This document shows positions 51,880 through 60,898 of a stretch of 64,000 nucleotides of DNA, one piece after another. The DNA comes from UBA6623 sp965238125 (GTDB taxonomy: Bacteria; Acidobacteriota; Terriglobia; Bryobacterales; UBA6623), in the NCBI GenBank assembly GCA_965238125.1, contig OZ250179.1, forward strand, positions 3,162,001-3,226,000, in the 5' to 3' direction. A program made the translations under genes and the position numbers. Each line of letters opens with the position of its first letter. The stretch's first letter is position 1. The notes under the pieces were generated by a model. The model was not told where the DNA came from, did no database searches, and saw only the letters and a list, made by a program, of their open reading frames with translations.

Positions 51880-52982
51880 TAAGCCTCGATCGGCCGCGGA
51901 CTCTCCACGCCGAAACGGCGGCCGATTTCGTCGAGCTCCCGGCACGTCGTCTCCGGCAGCGGGATGCCGTCCCCGCTCCGCTGTTGCCTGGTGCGAACCT
52001 CAAGCTCCCCAGGAACCAGAATTTCCTCGACGCCCTCGGCTTTCGGGCTTGCCTTCATCTCCTCGACCGTCGCGGCGACCTGCTGTTGGTAATGTTCGGA
52101 GTCACCGAAAACCGCCGGGTCGACGACCAGCAGAAAAACACCGCCCATCCGCCCGCGCTGCTCGGCATTGGGATCGTGTGTGGGAGCCCCGATCAGAGCC
52201 GGTTCCGGGTCGTCGATCATTCCCAGCCCACCCAGTAGAACCGCCGCCAGCGCCATGGCGTAGCCTTTGTGCCCCGCGACGCGGCCCCCCAGCGGCTGGA
52301 TCGTGCCGCCCGCGAAGTAGTCGCCCGGGTCGGTGGTCGGGTTGCCGTCCCGGTCGGTGATGCAATCAGGAGGCAACTCGACTCCCTTGTCGTAAGCGAC
52401 CTTGACCTTGCCTTGGGCGACGGTCGTCATCGCGGCGTCGAACAGAAACGGCGTGCGGCCGGCGATGGGCACTCCGATCGCGAGCGGGCTCGGCGTAATA
52501 AAGCGCTCTGTCCCGCCCCACGGAGCCATGCCGCCCACCGTATGCCCCGCGGCCCCGGCGGTGACGAGCGCGACCAGGCCTTGTTCGGCCGCCAATTCGG
52601 GGTACTCACCGACGCGTCCGATGTGCATCGAGTGGCGGATGGTCGCCGCCGCGATGCCGTTTTCCCCCGCGCGCTTCATGGCCCAATCCATCGCGAACCG
52701 GGTCGAAAAATGCCCCATGCCCCGTCCGGCGTCAACCAGCGCCGTGGTGCCGGTTTCCCGCAAGATCTCAGGACGGGCGGTGGGGTGGAGGTCACCGGCA
52801 TCGGTTTGCTTGATGTATTGGACGACACGCATAACACCGTGAGAGTCATGCCCGGAAAGATTCGCCCGGATCAGGTGCCGCGCGACTTCGCGGGCAATAT
52901 CGTCGTCGGCACCGAGCGCGAGGAAGACCTGGTGGACATAGGGTTCAAGGGATTCGGGCGCAAAGTGGGTGAGGGCTGACAT
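51876..52982 (-). CDS. Malate/L-lactate dehydrogenase family oxidoreductase (Ldh_2/YlbC type)
   Basis: 368 residues. ANLSGHDSHGVMRVVQYIKQ near the N-terminus (catalytic SHG), TIRHSMHIGRVGEYPELAAEQGLVALVTAGAAG, APWGGTERFITPSPLAIGVPI, DAAMTTVAQGKVKVA and GGRVAGHKGYAMALAAVLLGGLG define the NAD(P)-dependent family that includes malate, ureidoglycolate and sulfolactate dehydrogenases; the substrate is open. Before IS630 inserted, the gene ended ...PIEA-TAG; the insertion in that TAG now gives TAC TGA, so the protein gains one Tyr. Confidence 0.88.
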   Translation of the reverse strand: MSALTHFAPESLEPYVHQVFLALGADDDIAREVARHLIRANLSGHDSHGVMRVVQYIKQTDAGDLHPTARPEILRETGTTALVDAGRGMGHFSTRFAMDWAMKRAGENGIAAATIRHSMHIGRVGEYPELAAEQGLVALVTAGAAGHTVGGMAPWGGTERFITPSPLAIGVPIAGRTPFLFDAAMTTVAQGKVKVAYDKGVELPPDCITDRDGNPTTDPGDYFAGGTIQPLGGRVAGHKGYAMALAAVLLGGLGMIDDPEPALIGAPTHDPNAEQRGRMGGVFLLVVDPAVFGDSEHYQQQVAATVEEMKASPKAEGVEEILVPGELEVRTRQQRSGDGIPLPETTCRELDEIGRRFGVESPRPIEAY

Positions 52983-53732
52983 CGATTCCTTTAGGATGGG
53001 GGACGGGCGGCGGCGGCGTCCACAGAGTATCAGAGGAGGGGAAGCTCCGCGAATCGGTCTAATGGTACCCGTCGAGCGGGCCCGCCCGTCTTTGCCGTTG
53101 CGTCATGAGTAAGGGTTCTGAACCAGCCATCGACGAGATCATCCGGCAATCGGCGGAGTATTCACCGTACGCTTTGCCGCCGTCGGTATTGCGCGAACTC
53201 GCCCGAATCCTCGGCGCGATGAACAAGCCCGAGACTGCTGAAACCGGTTGCGGAGCGAGCACTCTGGTCTTTTCTCAGTTCAGCCGACGACACACCGTCT
53301 TCGCCTTTGACGAGTTTGACGTCTTCGCAAGAATAAACACTTCGAAGCTCCGAGGCGAAGCCGACGTAGAGTTTGTGGAAGGTCCCACGCAGCAAACGTT
53401 ACCGAGACGACGATTCACGGCCGCACTTGACGCCGTACTACTCGACGGTCCTCATGCTTTTCCTTTTCCGGCACTCGAGTACTTTCACTTCTTGCCGCAT
53501 CTGCGTCCTGGCGGAGTGTTGGTGATTGATGATCTGCAGATCCGCAGCGTGAACGACCTTTATAGGTTCTTGCGGAGCGATGTGATGTTCGAGGTAGAAA
53601 GTCTCATTTCTCGCACTGCGTTTCTGAGGCGCACCGACGCGCCTACCTTTGCTGGCGATGCTGACGGATGGGAGAACCAAGGCTACCATGCTCGCCCGCT
53701 GCTGAGGTTCTCTTGGTGGGAACGGCTTTGCA

Positions 53733-55396
53733 CCAGGATTTCCATTTTGGCCCTGGCACGGTCACAGGATACACCCCCGCTGCGCCGAATACCACGTCTT
53801 TTCGCGCTGAACCCTGCACATCACCTCCGCCGGTAGGCGCCAGGGCTCGTCCGTCCGCTCACAGACGTTGATTGAGCGGACTGAACGGCGCTCCGGCCGA
53901 CACTGCTCCCTGCGAAACCTTTTTGGAGCCAAAAACTGTTGATCCTCGCCCGCAACGCTACCCACCCGGCACAGGCAGCGCCCAGATCCTATGCAGCATG
54001 TCACCGAACAGCCGCCGGTTCAGATGCCCCTCCGCCAGCAGCAACCAGTAGTAGCGAGCATGCTTGACCAGCCGACCGCCGGTCTTCATCAACCTGTGTT
54101 GCAAACTCGTTAGCGACCAGCTTTTGATTCGCTGCGGCAGCCCGAGCCGCCGCCACAGGTTGCCCAGGTTGTAGGCCAGCACGCTGAGTTGCAGCCGTAC
54201 CTCGTTGGCCCGGAAGCGGTGACACGACAAGCGGGTCCAGTGCGTGGCCTGTTTGCCTTCCTTGATCCACTGCTCCGCCGTGCCGCGCTTGTTGTAGAAC
54301 CGTACGACCGAGCGGCTCGGCAAGCTCATGCTCGTCACGACAAATCCGACGCGCGGGAATAGTTCGCCCTGGTGATGCTCGACCTTGGCGACAACTCGCC
54401 TTGCCTTCGACCAGCTCTCGGCCTGATAGCGAAAACTCTTGTAGCGCACTAGGGGCTTGGCGTTCGGCCTACCCGGTGGCCGAAACAGGATGTCCTCGAT
54501 CTCCAGCTCCAGGCTCTTGTTCGCCGGGATGCGAATCACGTAGTCCACGCCGCGCTCCTCCATCGCCTCGTAGATCTCGGGCTTGGCGAAGGCGGCGTCG
54601 GCGCGGAACGTCACCTGTTTGCCCTCCGCCTGTTGTCGTTCGATCTCCGGCAGTAGCAGCTCGTCCCAGTCCTCGGCGCTGTGCACGTTGCCGGGACGCA
54701 GCTTCGCGCCTAGGCAGTCGCCGTGCTGGTTGAACAGCAACAGCGGGTGATAGCAGAGGGACTCAAAATGGCCGTTGTAGGCACTGCCTTCCTGTTGGCC
54801 GTGGACGGGGCTCTCCGTGGAGTCCATGTCGAGCACCACGCGGTCTGAACCGTCGGGAGCTTCGGCTTGCGCGACCAGCTCCCGGTTCACTGCCATCAGC
54901 CCCAGCAAGTTCTCTTCGCTCGCCAGCATCTCCGTCTCGAAGCCATGCAGTGTCGAGGTCAAGGCTGCTCCGCGATCCCAGTTCCTTTTCGAGCCGATCA
55001 AGCGAAAGGTCGGATCGGCGGATACTCGAACGGCGTCATTGAGGTCCTCGTAGCCAGCGAGTCGGCTGTAGACCGACTGCCGCAGCAGATCGGCCAGCGC
55101 GAACTTCTTGTTCAAGCCTTGTCGCGAGTCGCTGAGATGCTCGTCGATCAGCTGGCCGAGTCCGAGTCGTTCATCCAGTTCGCGAACGAGAATCAGACCG
55201 CCATCCGAGGTGACTCGCGATCGTTGGAAATCGACTTTGAGAAATCCATTGAACGTGAGCTGAAACGGCTTGTTTTCTTTTTCACCCATCGGGTGTTGAC
55301 CTCCATGGCGTCCTTATCGGGCTCTAGCCCCTATCAATAAAGACGCTGAAGGTCGCTGGATGGTCTGAAGCTCATACATCAAATTGAAAATGCGGG
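53733..55396 (-). mobile_element. IS1380-family insertion sequence, copy 3 (1664 bp)
   Basis: Same ends as copies 1 and 2; flanked by a perfect 5-bp duplication TTGCA (53728-53732 and 55397-55401). Two bases are missing relative to copies 1 and 2 at about 53951 (CGCCCGCAACG against CGCCCGGGCAACG), outside the transposase gene. Clean insertion into a methyltransferase gene. Confidence 0.93.
53958..55289 (-). CDS. IS1380-family transposase, copy 3
   Basis: 443 residues, intact. Same DDE residues as copies 1 and 2. Individual differences include QRSRVTS for QGSRVTS, GLGQLID for GLGKLID and LSVLAYNL. Because the duplications are still perfect, this copy is recent. Confidence 0.93.
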   Translation of the reverse strand: MGEKENKPFQLTFNGFLKVDFQRSRVTSDGGLILVRELDERLGLGQLIDEHLSDSRQGLNKKFALADLLRQSVYSRLAGYEDLNDAVRVSADPTFRLIGSKRNWDRGAALTSTLHGFETEMLASEENLLGLMAVNRELVAQAEAPDGSDRVVLDMDSTESPVHGQQEGSAYNGHFESLCYHPLLLFNQHGDCLGAKLRPGNVHSAEDWDELLLPEIERQQAEGKQVTFRADAAFAKPEIYEAMEERGVDYVIRIPANKSLELEIEDILFRPPGRPNAKPLVRYKSFRYQAESWSKARRVVAKVEHHQGELFPRVGFVVTSMSLPSRSVVRFYNKRGTAEQWIKEGKQATHWTRLSCHRFRANEVRLQLSVLAYNLGNLWRRLGLPQRIKSWSLTSLQHRLMKTGGRLVKHARYYWLLLAEGHLNRRLFGDMLHRIWALPVPGG

Positions 55397-55568
55397 TTGC
55401 AAATGGTTTCCCGAACCTGTTCGCAGGAACGGCCGAAGGTTCTTGAATCGATACATTCCGGGGTCGCCGCTGGATCGTCGGCCTTGAAACCCTTGCGCGC
55501 CCAAGCCCATAATTCGTAGACGTTGCAGGGAACCGGTTCGGAAACCGGCTTCCCCCAGGAGAAACATC

Positions 55569-56723
55569 TTGAAAATTACCGACGTGAAGATCTTCGAAAC
55601 ACAAGGCGAGCACGGCAATTGGCTCTTCGTTAAGCTCTACACCAATACCGGCGTGACCGGCGTCGGCGAAGCCAGCATAGAGCGCCACCACAAAGAGGTC
55701 GTCGCGGCGCTCGAGGCAATGAAGGACTTTCTCGTCGGTAAAGACCCGTTCCAAATCGAGCACATTTGGAACTCGCTCTACAAACAGACCTTCTGGTACG
55801 GCCAACTCATTACACTATGCGCCCTCAGCGGCGTCGAGCAGGCGCTATGGGATATCAAGGGCAAAGAACTCGGTGTCCCCATATACGAGCTGCTGGGCGG
55901 GAAGTTGCGCGACAGCGTCCGCGCCTACGCCAACGCCTGGGCTTTCCAGCAGTCGGTGACCGAGCACCGCGCCGACGACACCCCCGAGACCATCGCGAAA
56001 GCCGCCGAAGCCATGGTCGCCGCCGGTTTCACGGGGATGAAGTGGGACCCGTTTCGCTTTGGCGGCCAAGTGATTCCCAAGGAAGAAGAAAAGTTCGCGA
56101 TCGCGAGCGTCAAGGCCGTGCGCGAGGCGGTCGGCCCCGATGTCGATTTGATGATCGAATGCCACGGGCGCTTCAATATGTGGAGCGCGATCCGCATGGC
56201 GCAAAAACTCGAGCCCTTCGACCCGTTCTTCTACGAAGAGCCGATTCCGCCCGACAACGTCGACGCCCTGGCCGAGGTGCAACGGTCGATCAACCTCCCC
56301 GTGGCAACCGGCGAAAGGCTCTACACCCGCTGGGAATTTCGGCCCTTGCTCGAAAAGCAAGCCGCGCGCATCATTCAGCCCGATATCTGCCACGCCGGCG
56401 GCATCTTGGAGTTGAAAAAGATCGCCGCGATGGCCGAGGTTTATTACGTTGCCGTGCAGCCGCATAACTCGAACGGGCCGATCGGCACAATTGCCAGTTT
56501 GCACGTCGACGCCTCGATTCCCAATTGCATCATTCAGGAGTTCTTCTACCCCTATCTCGATCACTACAATGAGATCCTCACCGAACCGATCGAATACGCC
56601 GACGGCTACTTGAAGATCCCCGATCGCCCGGGTCTCGGCACCGACATCAACGAAGAGGCAATCCTGAAACGTCCGCCTATCGACACCCCGCTCGAGGCCT
56701 CGTGGATCGGGTCGTATTGGTAG
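55569..56723 (+). CDS. Enolase-superfamily acid-sugar dehydratase (galactonate dehydratase-like)
   Basis: 384 residues from a TTG with CAGGAGAA upstream. MKITDVKIFETQGEHGNWLFVKLYTNTGVTGVGEASIE capping domain, then barrel residues DLMIECHGRFNMW, FYEEPIPPDNVD and VATGERLYTRWEF (three metal ligands Asp/Glu/Glu region), PDICHAGGILELKKIAAMAE and the C-terminal base QPHNSNGPIG. These match the mandelate racemase/muconate lactonizing group, closest by eye to D-galactonate dehydratases. It has its own promoter region downstream of the split methyltransferase gene. Confidence 0.85.
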   Translation: MKITDVKIFETQGEHGNWLFVKLYTNTGVTGVGEASIERHHKEVVAALEAMKDFLVGKDPFQIEHIWNSLYKQTFWYGQLITLCALSGVEQALWDIKGKELGVPIYELLGGKLRDSVRAYANAWAFQQSVTEHRADDTPETIAKAAEAMVAAGFTGMKWDPFRFGGQVIPKEEEKFAIASVKAVREAVGPDVDLMIECHGRFNMWSAIRMAQKLEPFDPFFYEEPIPPDNVDALAEVQRSINLPVATGERLYTRWEFRPLLEKQAARIIQPDICHAGGILELKKIAAMAEVYYVAVQPHNSNGPIGTIASLHVDASIPNCIIQEFFYPYLDHYNEILTEPIEYADGYLKIPDRPGLGTDINEEAILKRPPIDTPLEASWIGSYW

Positions 56724-56778
56724 ATGCCGCAAACGCCGGCCCGCGCCGGACGGGTCTCGGAGAGCGAGCAGCGGCACA

Positions 56779-56850
56779 GTGGGGCAGGTCTCCAGGCCTG
56801 CCCAAACTATTGATCGCAAAACCCGGGCGGGCCTGGAGACCTGCCCCCAC
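56779..56850. repeat. Inverted pair of GGGCAGG...CCTGCCC palindromes
   Basis: GTGGGGCAGGTCTCCAGGCC at 56779 and GGCGGGCCTGGAGACCTGCC at 56826 are two copies of the family in opposite orientation, forming a BIME-like doublet between the dehydratase and ThiF-like genes. Confidence 0.75.
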
Positions 56851-56912
56851 TCACTTTTCGTAACCGCTCGTGTGGGATCATCACTCATAGTGCCTCCGGC
56901 CGCATCGTCGAG

Positions 56913-57935
56913 ATGACCTCCCAAGATCGCGAACGTTATTCCCGCCAAATCCTCTTCGCGGAAATCGGCGAACAAGGCCAGCAACGCCTGCTCGACTCTC
57001 GCGCCGTCATTGTCGGCTGCGGCGCGCTGGGCAGCTTTCACGCGGCGGCGCTGGCGCGGGCCGGCATCGGCGAAATCGTCATCATCGATCGTGACTACGT
57101 CGAGCCGAGCAATCTGCAACGCCAATGGCTCTTCGAGGAATCCGACGCCGAACAGTTGCTCCCGAAAGCCGCCGCCGCGCGCGACCGGCTGGCTCGTGTC
57201 AACTCCGGCGTCCGGGTCGAAGCTGCTGTCGCCGACTTGACGCCCGAAAACGCCGAAAGCCTGCTGTTGCCCGCCGATGTCATCCTCGACGGCTGCGACA
57301 ACTTCGAGACCCGCTACCTCATCAATGACGTCGCCGTGAAAAACGGCGTCCCTTGGATCTACGGCGCCGCCGTCGGCAGCTATGGATTGACGATGCCGAT
57401 CCTGCCCGGCGCCGCGGCCTGCCTGGCGTGCATCTTTCCCGGACCGCCCGGCGGCGCGCAGCCGACCTGCGACACCGCCGGTATTCTCAATGCCGCGAGC
57501 GGCGCCGTTGCTTCCTTGCAGGTCGCCGACGCCCTCAAGATCCTGGCCGGCCGGCGGGAAGCCGTCGAGCCGCGCCTGCTCACTCTCGACGTTTGGAAAA
57601 GCTCGCTGCGCACCGTATCGACAGGCAAGCCCGACCCGGCCTGCCGCGTCTGCGCCAAAAAGGAATTCGACCACCTCGGCCGCAAGCAACGCCGTGCCGC
57701 GATGCTCTGCGGACGCGACGCCGTTCAAATCAACGAACGCGAAAGGCCTCTCGACCTCGCCGAGTTGCGCCGCTCGCTCGAGCCGCTCGGCGAAGTGCGC
57801 GCCAACGAGTACGCCCTGCGCTTCCGCTGCCCGCCCCACGAGATGACGATCTTCGTCGACGGCCGCGCCATCGTCAAAGGGACCGACGACATTGCTCTCG
57901 CTCGCAGCCTCTACGCCCGTTATGTCGGAATTTGA
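56913..57935 (+). CDS. ThiF/MoeB-family E1-like adenylyltransferase
   Basis: 340 residues. N-terminal RYSRQILFAEIGEQGQQRLLDSRAVIVGCGALGS (ATP-binding GxGxxG at 35-40), IIDRDYVEPSNLQRQWLF, DGCDNFETRYLINDVAV, candidate catalytic Cys186 (TCDTAGIL) and a zinc ribbon of Cys170/Cys173 and Cys244/Cys247. It adenylates the C-terminal glycine of a ubiquitin-like sulfur carrier (ThiS, MoaD or similar). The last ~90 residues (RAAMLCGRDAVQINERERPLDLAELRRSL...) form an extra domain replacing the rhodanese domain of some relatives. No carrier gene is nearby. The Smr gene overlaps its end. Confidence 0.86.
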   Translation: MTSQDRERYSRQILFAEIGEQGQQRLLDSRAVIVGCGALGSFHAAALARAGIGEIVIIDRDYVEPSNLQRQWLFEESDAEQLLPKAAAARDRLARVNSGVRVEAAVADLTPENAESLLLPADVILDGCDNFETRYLINDVAVKNGVPWIYGAAVGSYGLTMPILPGAAACLACIFPGPPGGAQPTCDTAGILNAASGAVASLQVADALKILAGRREAVEPRLLTLDVWKSSLRTVSTGKPDPACRVCAKKEFDHLGRKQRRAAMLCGRDAVQINERERPLDLAELRRSLEPLGEVRANEYALRFRCPPHEMTIFVDGRAIVKGTDDIALARSLYARYVGI

Positions 57936-58251
57936 ACCGGAATTCAAAAACCCCGAATTAGAAAGCAATGACGAGCCGATCCGCATTCCCGTCGGCGACG
58001 TGTTTGACCTGCATACCGTCCCGCCGCGAGACGTCAAGCCCGTCGTCGAAGCGTACCTCGAAGAAGCGCACCGTCTTGGCTTGTGTGCACTCCGCATCAT
58101 CCATGGCCGCGGCATCGGCGTGCAGCGAAAGACCGTTCGCAAGGTCCTCGAACGAACGCCCTTCGTCATTGACTACCGCGACGCCCCCGCCGAGGCAGGC
58201 GGCTGGGGCGCAACCCTTGTGACGCTGGGCGCACCTGCCGCGGATTGTTAG
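57922..58251 (+). CDS. Smr-domain protein
   Basis: About 109 residues from the ATG at 57922, overlapping the ThiF-like gene by 14 bases, so translationally coupled. VFDLHTVPPRDVKPVVEAYLEEAHRLGLCALRIIHGRGIGVQRKTVRKVL carries the DLHxxxxxxA and HGRG signatures of the Smr (MutS2 C-terminal) nuclease-like fold. It stands alone without MutS2. Possible roles are RNA or DNA nicking; no direct link to the ThiF partner is known to me. Confidence 0.88.
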   Translation: MSEFEPEFKNPELESNDEPIRIPVGDVFDLHTVPPRDVKPVVEAYLEEAHRLGLCALRIIHGRGIGVQRKTVRKVLERTPFVIDYRDAPAEAGGWGATLVTLGAPAADC

Positions 58252-58280
58252 CCCGAGTCAGCCCCGTTTATGATGAGGAA

Positions 58281-58305
58281 CGGAATTCATAACGCGGATT
58301 CAGAG
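58281..58305. repeat. Left half of REP target interrupted by IS110 copy C
   Basis: CGGAATTCATAACGCGGATT followed by CAGAG is a perfect 25-bp inverted repeat of 60170-60194. The IS begins right after CAGAG. Confidence 0.85.
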
Positions 58306-58414
58306 ATGGGATGAGAGGCTGGTCGCTTGGAGCCGGGAAGCGGTAGGCTACCGGCAGCAGCGCACTTCTCCACAAGGGAGGTGCAATGGATTTTTGAAAA
58401 GGAGGCGACCAGCC

Positions 58415-59611
58415 ATGAAGAAGAATAGCAAACAACAGACCGACAAGAACCAAACCGACAAACACCAAACCAAGAAAGCCGACAGCTCACAAGCGAAGAC
58501 CCGCCAACTCACCCAGCTCGAACAACAGTTGGCGCAACAACGCATCCAGATGCAAAAAGACAACGAAATTTGCGCCGTCGCCGGCGTCGACATCGGCGAC
58601 AAACGTTGCTTCGTACGGCTCACCGACCTCGCCGGCGAAAGCCTCGAGGAATGCCAAGTCCCCACCCGCCCGGAGGCCTTGGATCGCTGGTTCCGCCGTT
58701 GGCCGCGGCTGCGCATTGTGATCGAAACCGGCAGCCACAGCAACTGGATTCGCCGCCGCCTGGCCGCCCTCGCCCACGACGTGCTCGTCGCCGACGCGCG
58801 GCAATTGCGTTTAATCAGCCAATCCGACTCGAAAAACGACCGCAACGACGCCTATTGGTTGGCCGAGCTGGGACGCACCAACCCGGCCCTGTTGAATCCC
58901 GTCGCGCCGCGCAAGCTCGAGACCGAACAACAACGCACGTTGTTGCGGGCGCGCGAGGCCGTGCTCGAGTGCCGCACGAAATTGAAAGGGAGTTTGCGCG
59001 GCATGGCGAAGTCGCACGGCATCCGCTTGGGCCGATGCGCCCAGAACCAATGGGTCGAGCGCGTCCGGGAGGCCTGCCCCGAGGTGTTGCACGCGGCGTT
59101 GTTGGGGGTGGCGACACAAATCGAAAGCCTCGGCGCGACGATCCGCGAATATGACAAACAAATCGTCGCGTTGGGCAAGCAATACGCAGCGGTCGAGCGG
59201 CTGCGAACGATCGGAGGGGTGGGGCCGCTGACGGCGTTGACGTTCGTGTTGGCGCTCGACAACGACCCGGGCCGCGTGAAGCGTTCGCGGCAGGTCGGCG
59301 CGCTGGTGGGGCTGCGTCCCAAGCAACGCCAATCGGGCGAGCGGTCACTGCGGCTGGGCGTGACGAAATCGGGAGATCCGCTGCTGCGGCGGACGTTGAT
59401 TCAGTGCGCGCACTGGGTGCTGGGGCCGTTCGGGACCGACTCCACGCTCAGGCGCTGGGGTTTGGGTTTGGCGGCGCGCGGCGGAGGACATGCGAAGAAG
59501 CGGGCGGTGGTGGCGGTGGCGCGCAAGTTGGCGGTGCTGATGCATGTGTTGTGGGTGAAACAAGAAAACTACGATCCGCTGCACGGGCTGACGGAAACGG
59601 TTTCCCCATAA
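58415..59611 (+). CDS. IS110-family transposase, copy C
   Basis: 398 residues, identical in translation to copies A and B; DEDD and Transposase_20 domains intact, same ribosome site AAAGGAGG. Identity of all three copies implies recent spread or gene conversion. Confidence 0.93.
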   Translation: MKKNSKQQTDKNQTDKHQTKKADSSQAKTRQLTQLEQQLAQQRIQMQKDNEICAVAGVDIGDKRCFVRLTDLAGESLEECQVPTRPEALDRWFRRWPRLRIVIETGSHSNWIRRRLAALAHDVLVADARQLRLISQSDSKNDRNDAYWLAELGRTNPALLNPVAPRKLETEQQRTLLRAREAVLECRTKLKGSLRGMAKSHGIRLGRCAQNQWVERVREACPEVLHAALLGVATQIESLGATIREYDKQIVALGKQYAAVERLRTIGGVGPLTALTFVLALDNDPGRVKRSRQVGALVGLRPKQRQSGERSLRLGVTKSGDPLLRRTLIQCAHWVLGPFGTDSTLRRWGLGLAARGGGHAKKRAVVAVARKLAVLMHVLWVKQENYDPLHGLTETVSP

Positions 59612-60029
59612 GGCAGGGACGATGAGGCGCAGTCGGCGGCAACGGTTTCGGATGAAGCAACGTGATGAGGACATCCGCGAGCCCCCTAACGGGGACTCGG
59701 CGGCAAGAAGATTCCTGTTGAAAGGAAGGGAGTAGGGGATTGGGCGGACGAAGCGAGGCCGCGGCGGAGAATCGAGATCGTGTCACGGTGACTGCGGGCT
59801 CTGGGCAGGCAGGCCGATTCTTTCGAGGATGGGTCGAAGCCGCAACAGAGAGAGCAGCGCCGAAAGACCGGACCCCAACCAGCAGAGGTCAACAACGAGA
59901 CCGATAACACTGCGAATGGAAGCCCGGTCCTCAACGCGCCGCAAGGCATGAGGACCCGGGCCGGATCCGACAAACCGACCAACGCCTCCCAACGACCGCC
60001 CTTGACAAGCGACCCACCTCTCATGGAAG
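59612..60029 (+). ncRNA. Candidate bridge-RNA region of IS110 copy C
   Basis: Same 418-bp non-coding right end as the other copies; GGGCTCTG at 59796-59803 and ATGGAAGCCC at 59916-59925 occupy the same offsets (1490 and 1610 bases from the element start) as in copy B. Confidence 0.5.
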
Positions 60030-60194
60030 CCCAGAGCGCAAGCGACGGGCCGAGGGCACAACGGTTTCGAGTAGACGCAACACTATGCCGAAACGCGCGA
60101 CGGTTCGTGGAGACGCGATTCCAGAGCGCGCGACGGATGCCCGCCTTGGCCCTTCGCTTGCGCTCTGGGCTCTGAATCCGCGTTATGAATTCCG
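60030..60194. repeat. REP doublet with conserved interior next to IS110 copy C
   Basis: CCCAGAGCGCAAGCGACGGG (60030-60049) and the inverted copy at 60145-60174 enclose ~95 bp that aligns with the doublet at 33785-33931: shared blocks TTTCGAGTAGACG, TGCCGAAA and GAGACGCG in the same order and spacing. The outer arm continues to 60194. Confidence 0.7.
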
Positions 60195-60705
60195 CCTTCG
60201 AAGCGCCCCGGCATGGCTTCTCTGCGCCCTGCTCGTCGCCCCCCTAACCGCGCAGCAGCTCCCCGAGCTCAAGTTCAAGCCCGCGCCCCCCGAACAACCC
60301 CTACCCTTCAGCCACCAAAAGCATGTCGGCCAAGGGTTGGCCTGCGTCGAGTGTCACGCCATGCCCGATCCCGGTGACTACGCCGAAATTACAAGTTCCG
60401 ACAAGTGCATGGCCTGCCATACATCGATTAAGACCGACAGTCCGGCGATTCAGAAACTCACCCAATTTCACAAAGCCGGCAAAGACATTCCCTGGGAACC
60501 CGTCTACCTAATCGCCGACTATGTCTTTTTCAGTCACGCTGTTCACGTGAAGGAAGTCGGTGCGCAATGCGCGGACTGTCACGGCCCCGTCGGTGAACGA
60601 AACGTGTTGGGCAAGGAACGCGACATTTCCATGGCCGCTTGCATGAACTGCCACCGCGCCAAAGGCGGTTCGCTCGCGTGCGACTACTGCCACGACCCGC
60701 GCTGA
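60085..60705 (+). CDS. Exported pentahaem cytochrome c (c3/c7-like)
   Basis: Five CXXCH motifs (residues 87-91, 108-112, 162-166, 186-190, 199-203 of the longest frame) with extra His residues (FSHQKHVG, FFSHAVHVKE) as distal ligands: a class III-like multihaem periplasmic cytochrome. A signal peptide RSAPAWLLCALLVAPLTAQ starts only at residue ~40. The 35 residues before it are encoded by a REP doublet (60145-60183), and no start codon lies between the repeat and the signal peptide. So the true start is either the ATG at 60085 inside the repeat or has been lost. Confidence 0.75.
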   Translation: MPKRATVRGDAIPERATDARLGPSLALWALNPRYEFRLRSAPAWLLCALLVAPLTAQQLPELKFKPAPPEQPLPFSHQKHVGQGLACVECHAMPDPGDYAEITSSDKCMACHTSIKTDSPAIQKLTQFHKAGKDIPWEPVYLIADYVFFSHAVHVKEVGAQCADCHGPVGERNVLGKERDISMAACMNCHRAKGGSLACDYCHDPR

Positions 60706-60707
60706 GG

Positions 60708-60761
60708 GACGTGGCGCGCGCCTCCAGGCGTGCCGTGTCGGGCTTTCGAGCCTGACATGTC
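60708..60761. repeat. REP-like repeat GACGTGGCGCGCGCCTCCAGG...GACATGTC, copy 1
   Basis: 54-bp unit with GGCGCGCGCCTCCAGGCG and CGGGCTTTCGAGCC hairpins, directly after the cytochrome stop codon. A nearly identical copy follows the next gene at 62841-62894. Confidence 0.75.
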
Positions 60762-60898
60762 CCCCTTTTCACCCTTGCGTCCGAAGTCGGCAGGTCGATC
60801 CCGATTGTCCGGAATCCAACTCCCGCCCCCCCGTTCCCAGATCGATGTCGAGCACCCGTTTTGCGCCTCGCCCCCCCGCCGTTCTATGCTCAACAGGT

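Larger units (their letters stand above)
53105..55487 (+). pseudogene. SAM-dependent methyltransferase gene split by IS1380 copy 3
   Basis: The 5' part (53105-53732) encodes ETGCGASTLVFSQFSRRHTVFAFDEFD (SAM motif I) and DAVLLDGPHAFPFPALEYFHFLPHLRPGGVLVIDDLQIRSV, as in Methyltransf_24-type enzymes. Removing the IS and one TTGCA duplicate joins the frame exactly: WWERLC continues as KWFPEPVRRNGRRFLNRY and ends at a TGA at 55485-55487, giving a 237-residue protein. At present translation runs into the IS and stops at 53836 with ~35 foreign residues. The catalytic core is intact, so the truncated product may still fold. Confidence 0.8.
58306..60029 (+). mobile_element. IS110-family (IS1111 subgroup) insertion sequence, copy C (1724 bp)
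   Basis: Same boundaries and length as copies A and B. Subterminal inverted repeats ATGAGAGG-NN-GGTCGCTTG start 5 bases inside each end. The target right half begins CCCAGAGCGCAAGCGACGGG at 60030. Confidence 0.93.

Noticed and set aside
55845..58169. 774-codon open frame on the minus strand across the dehydratase and ThiF-like genes
   Set aside because: It lies antisense to two well-supported genes, shows no recognisable domain, and is explained by high GC codon bias.
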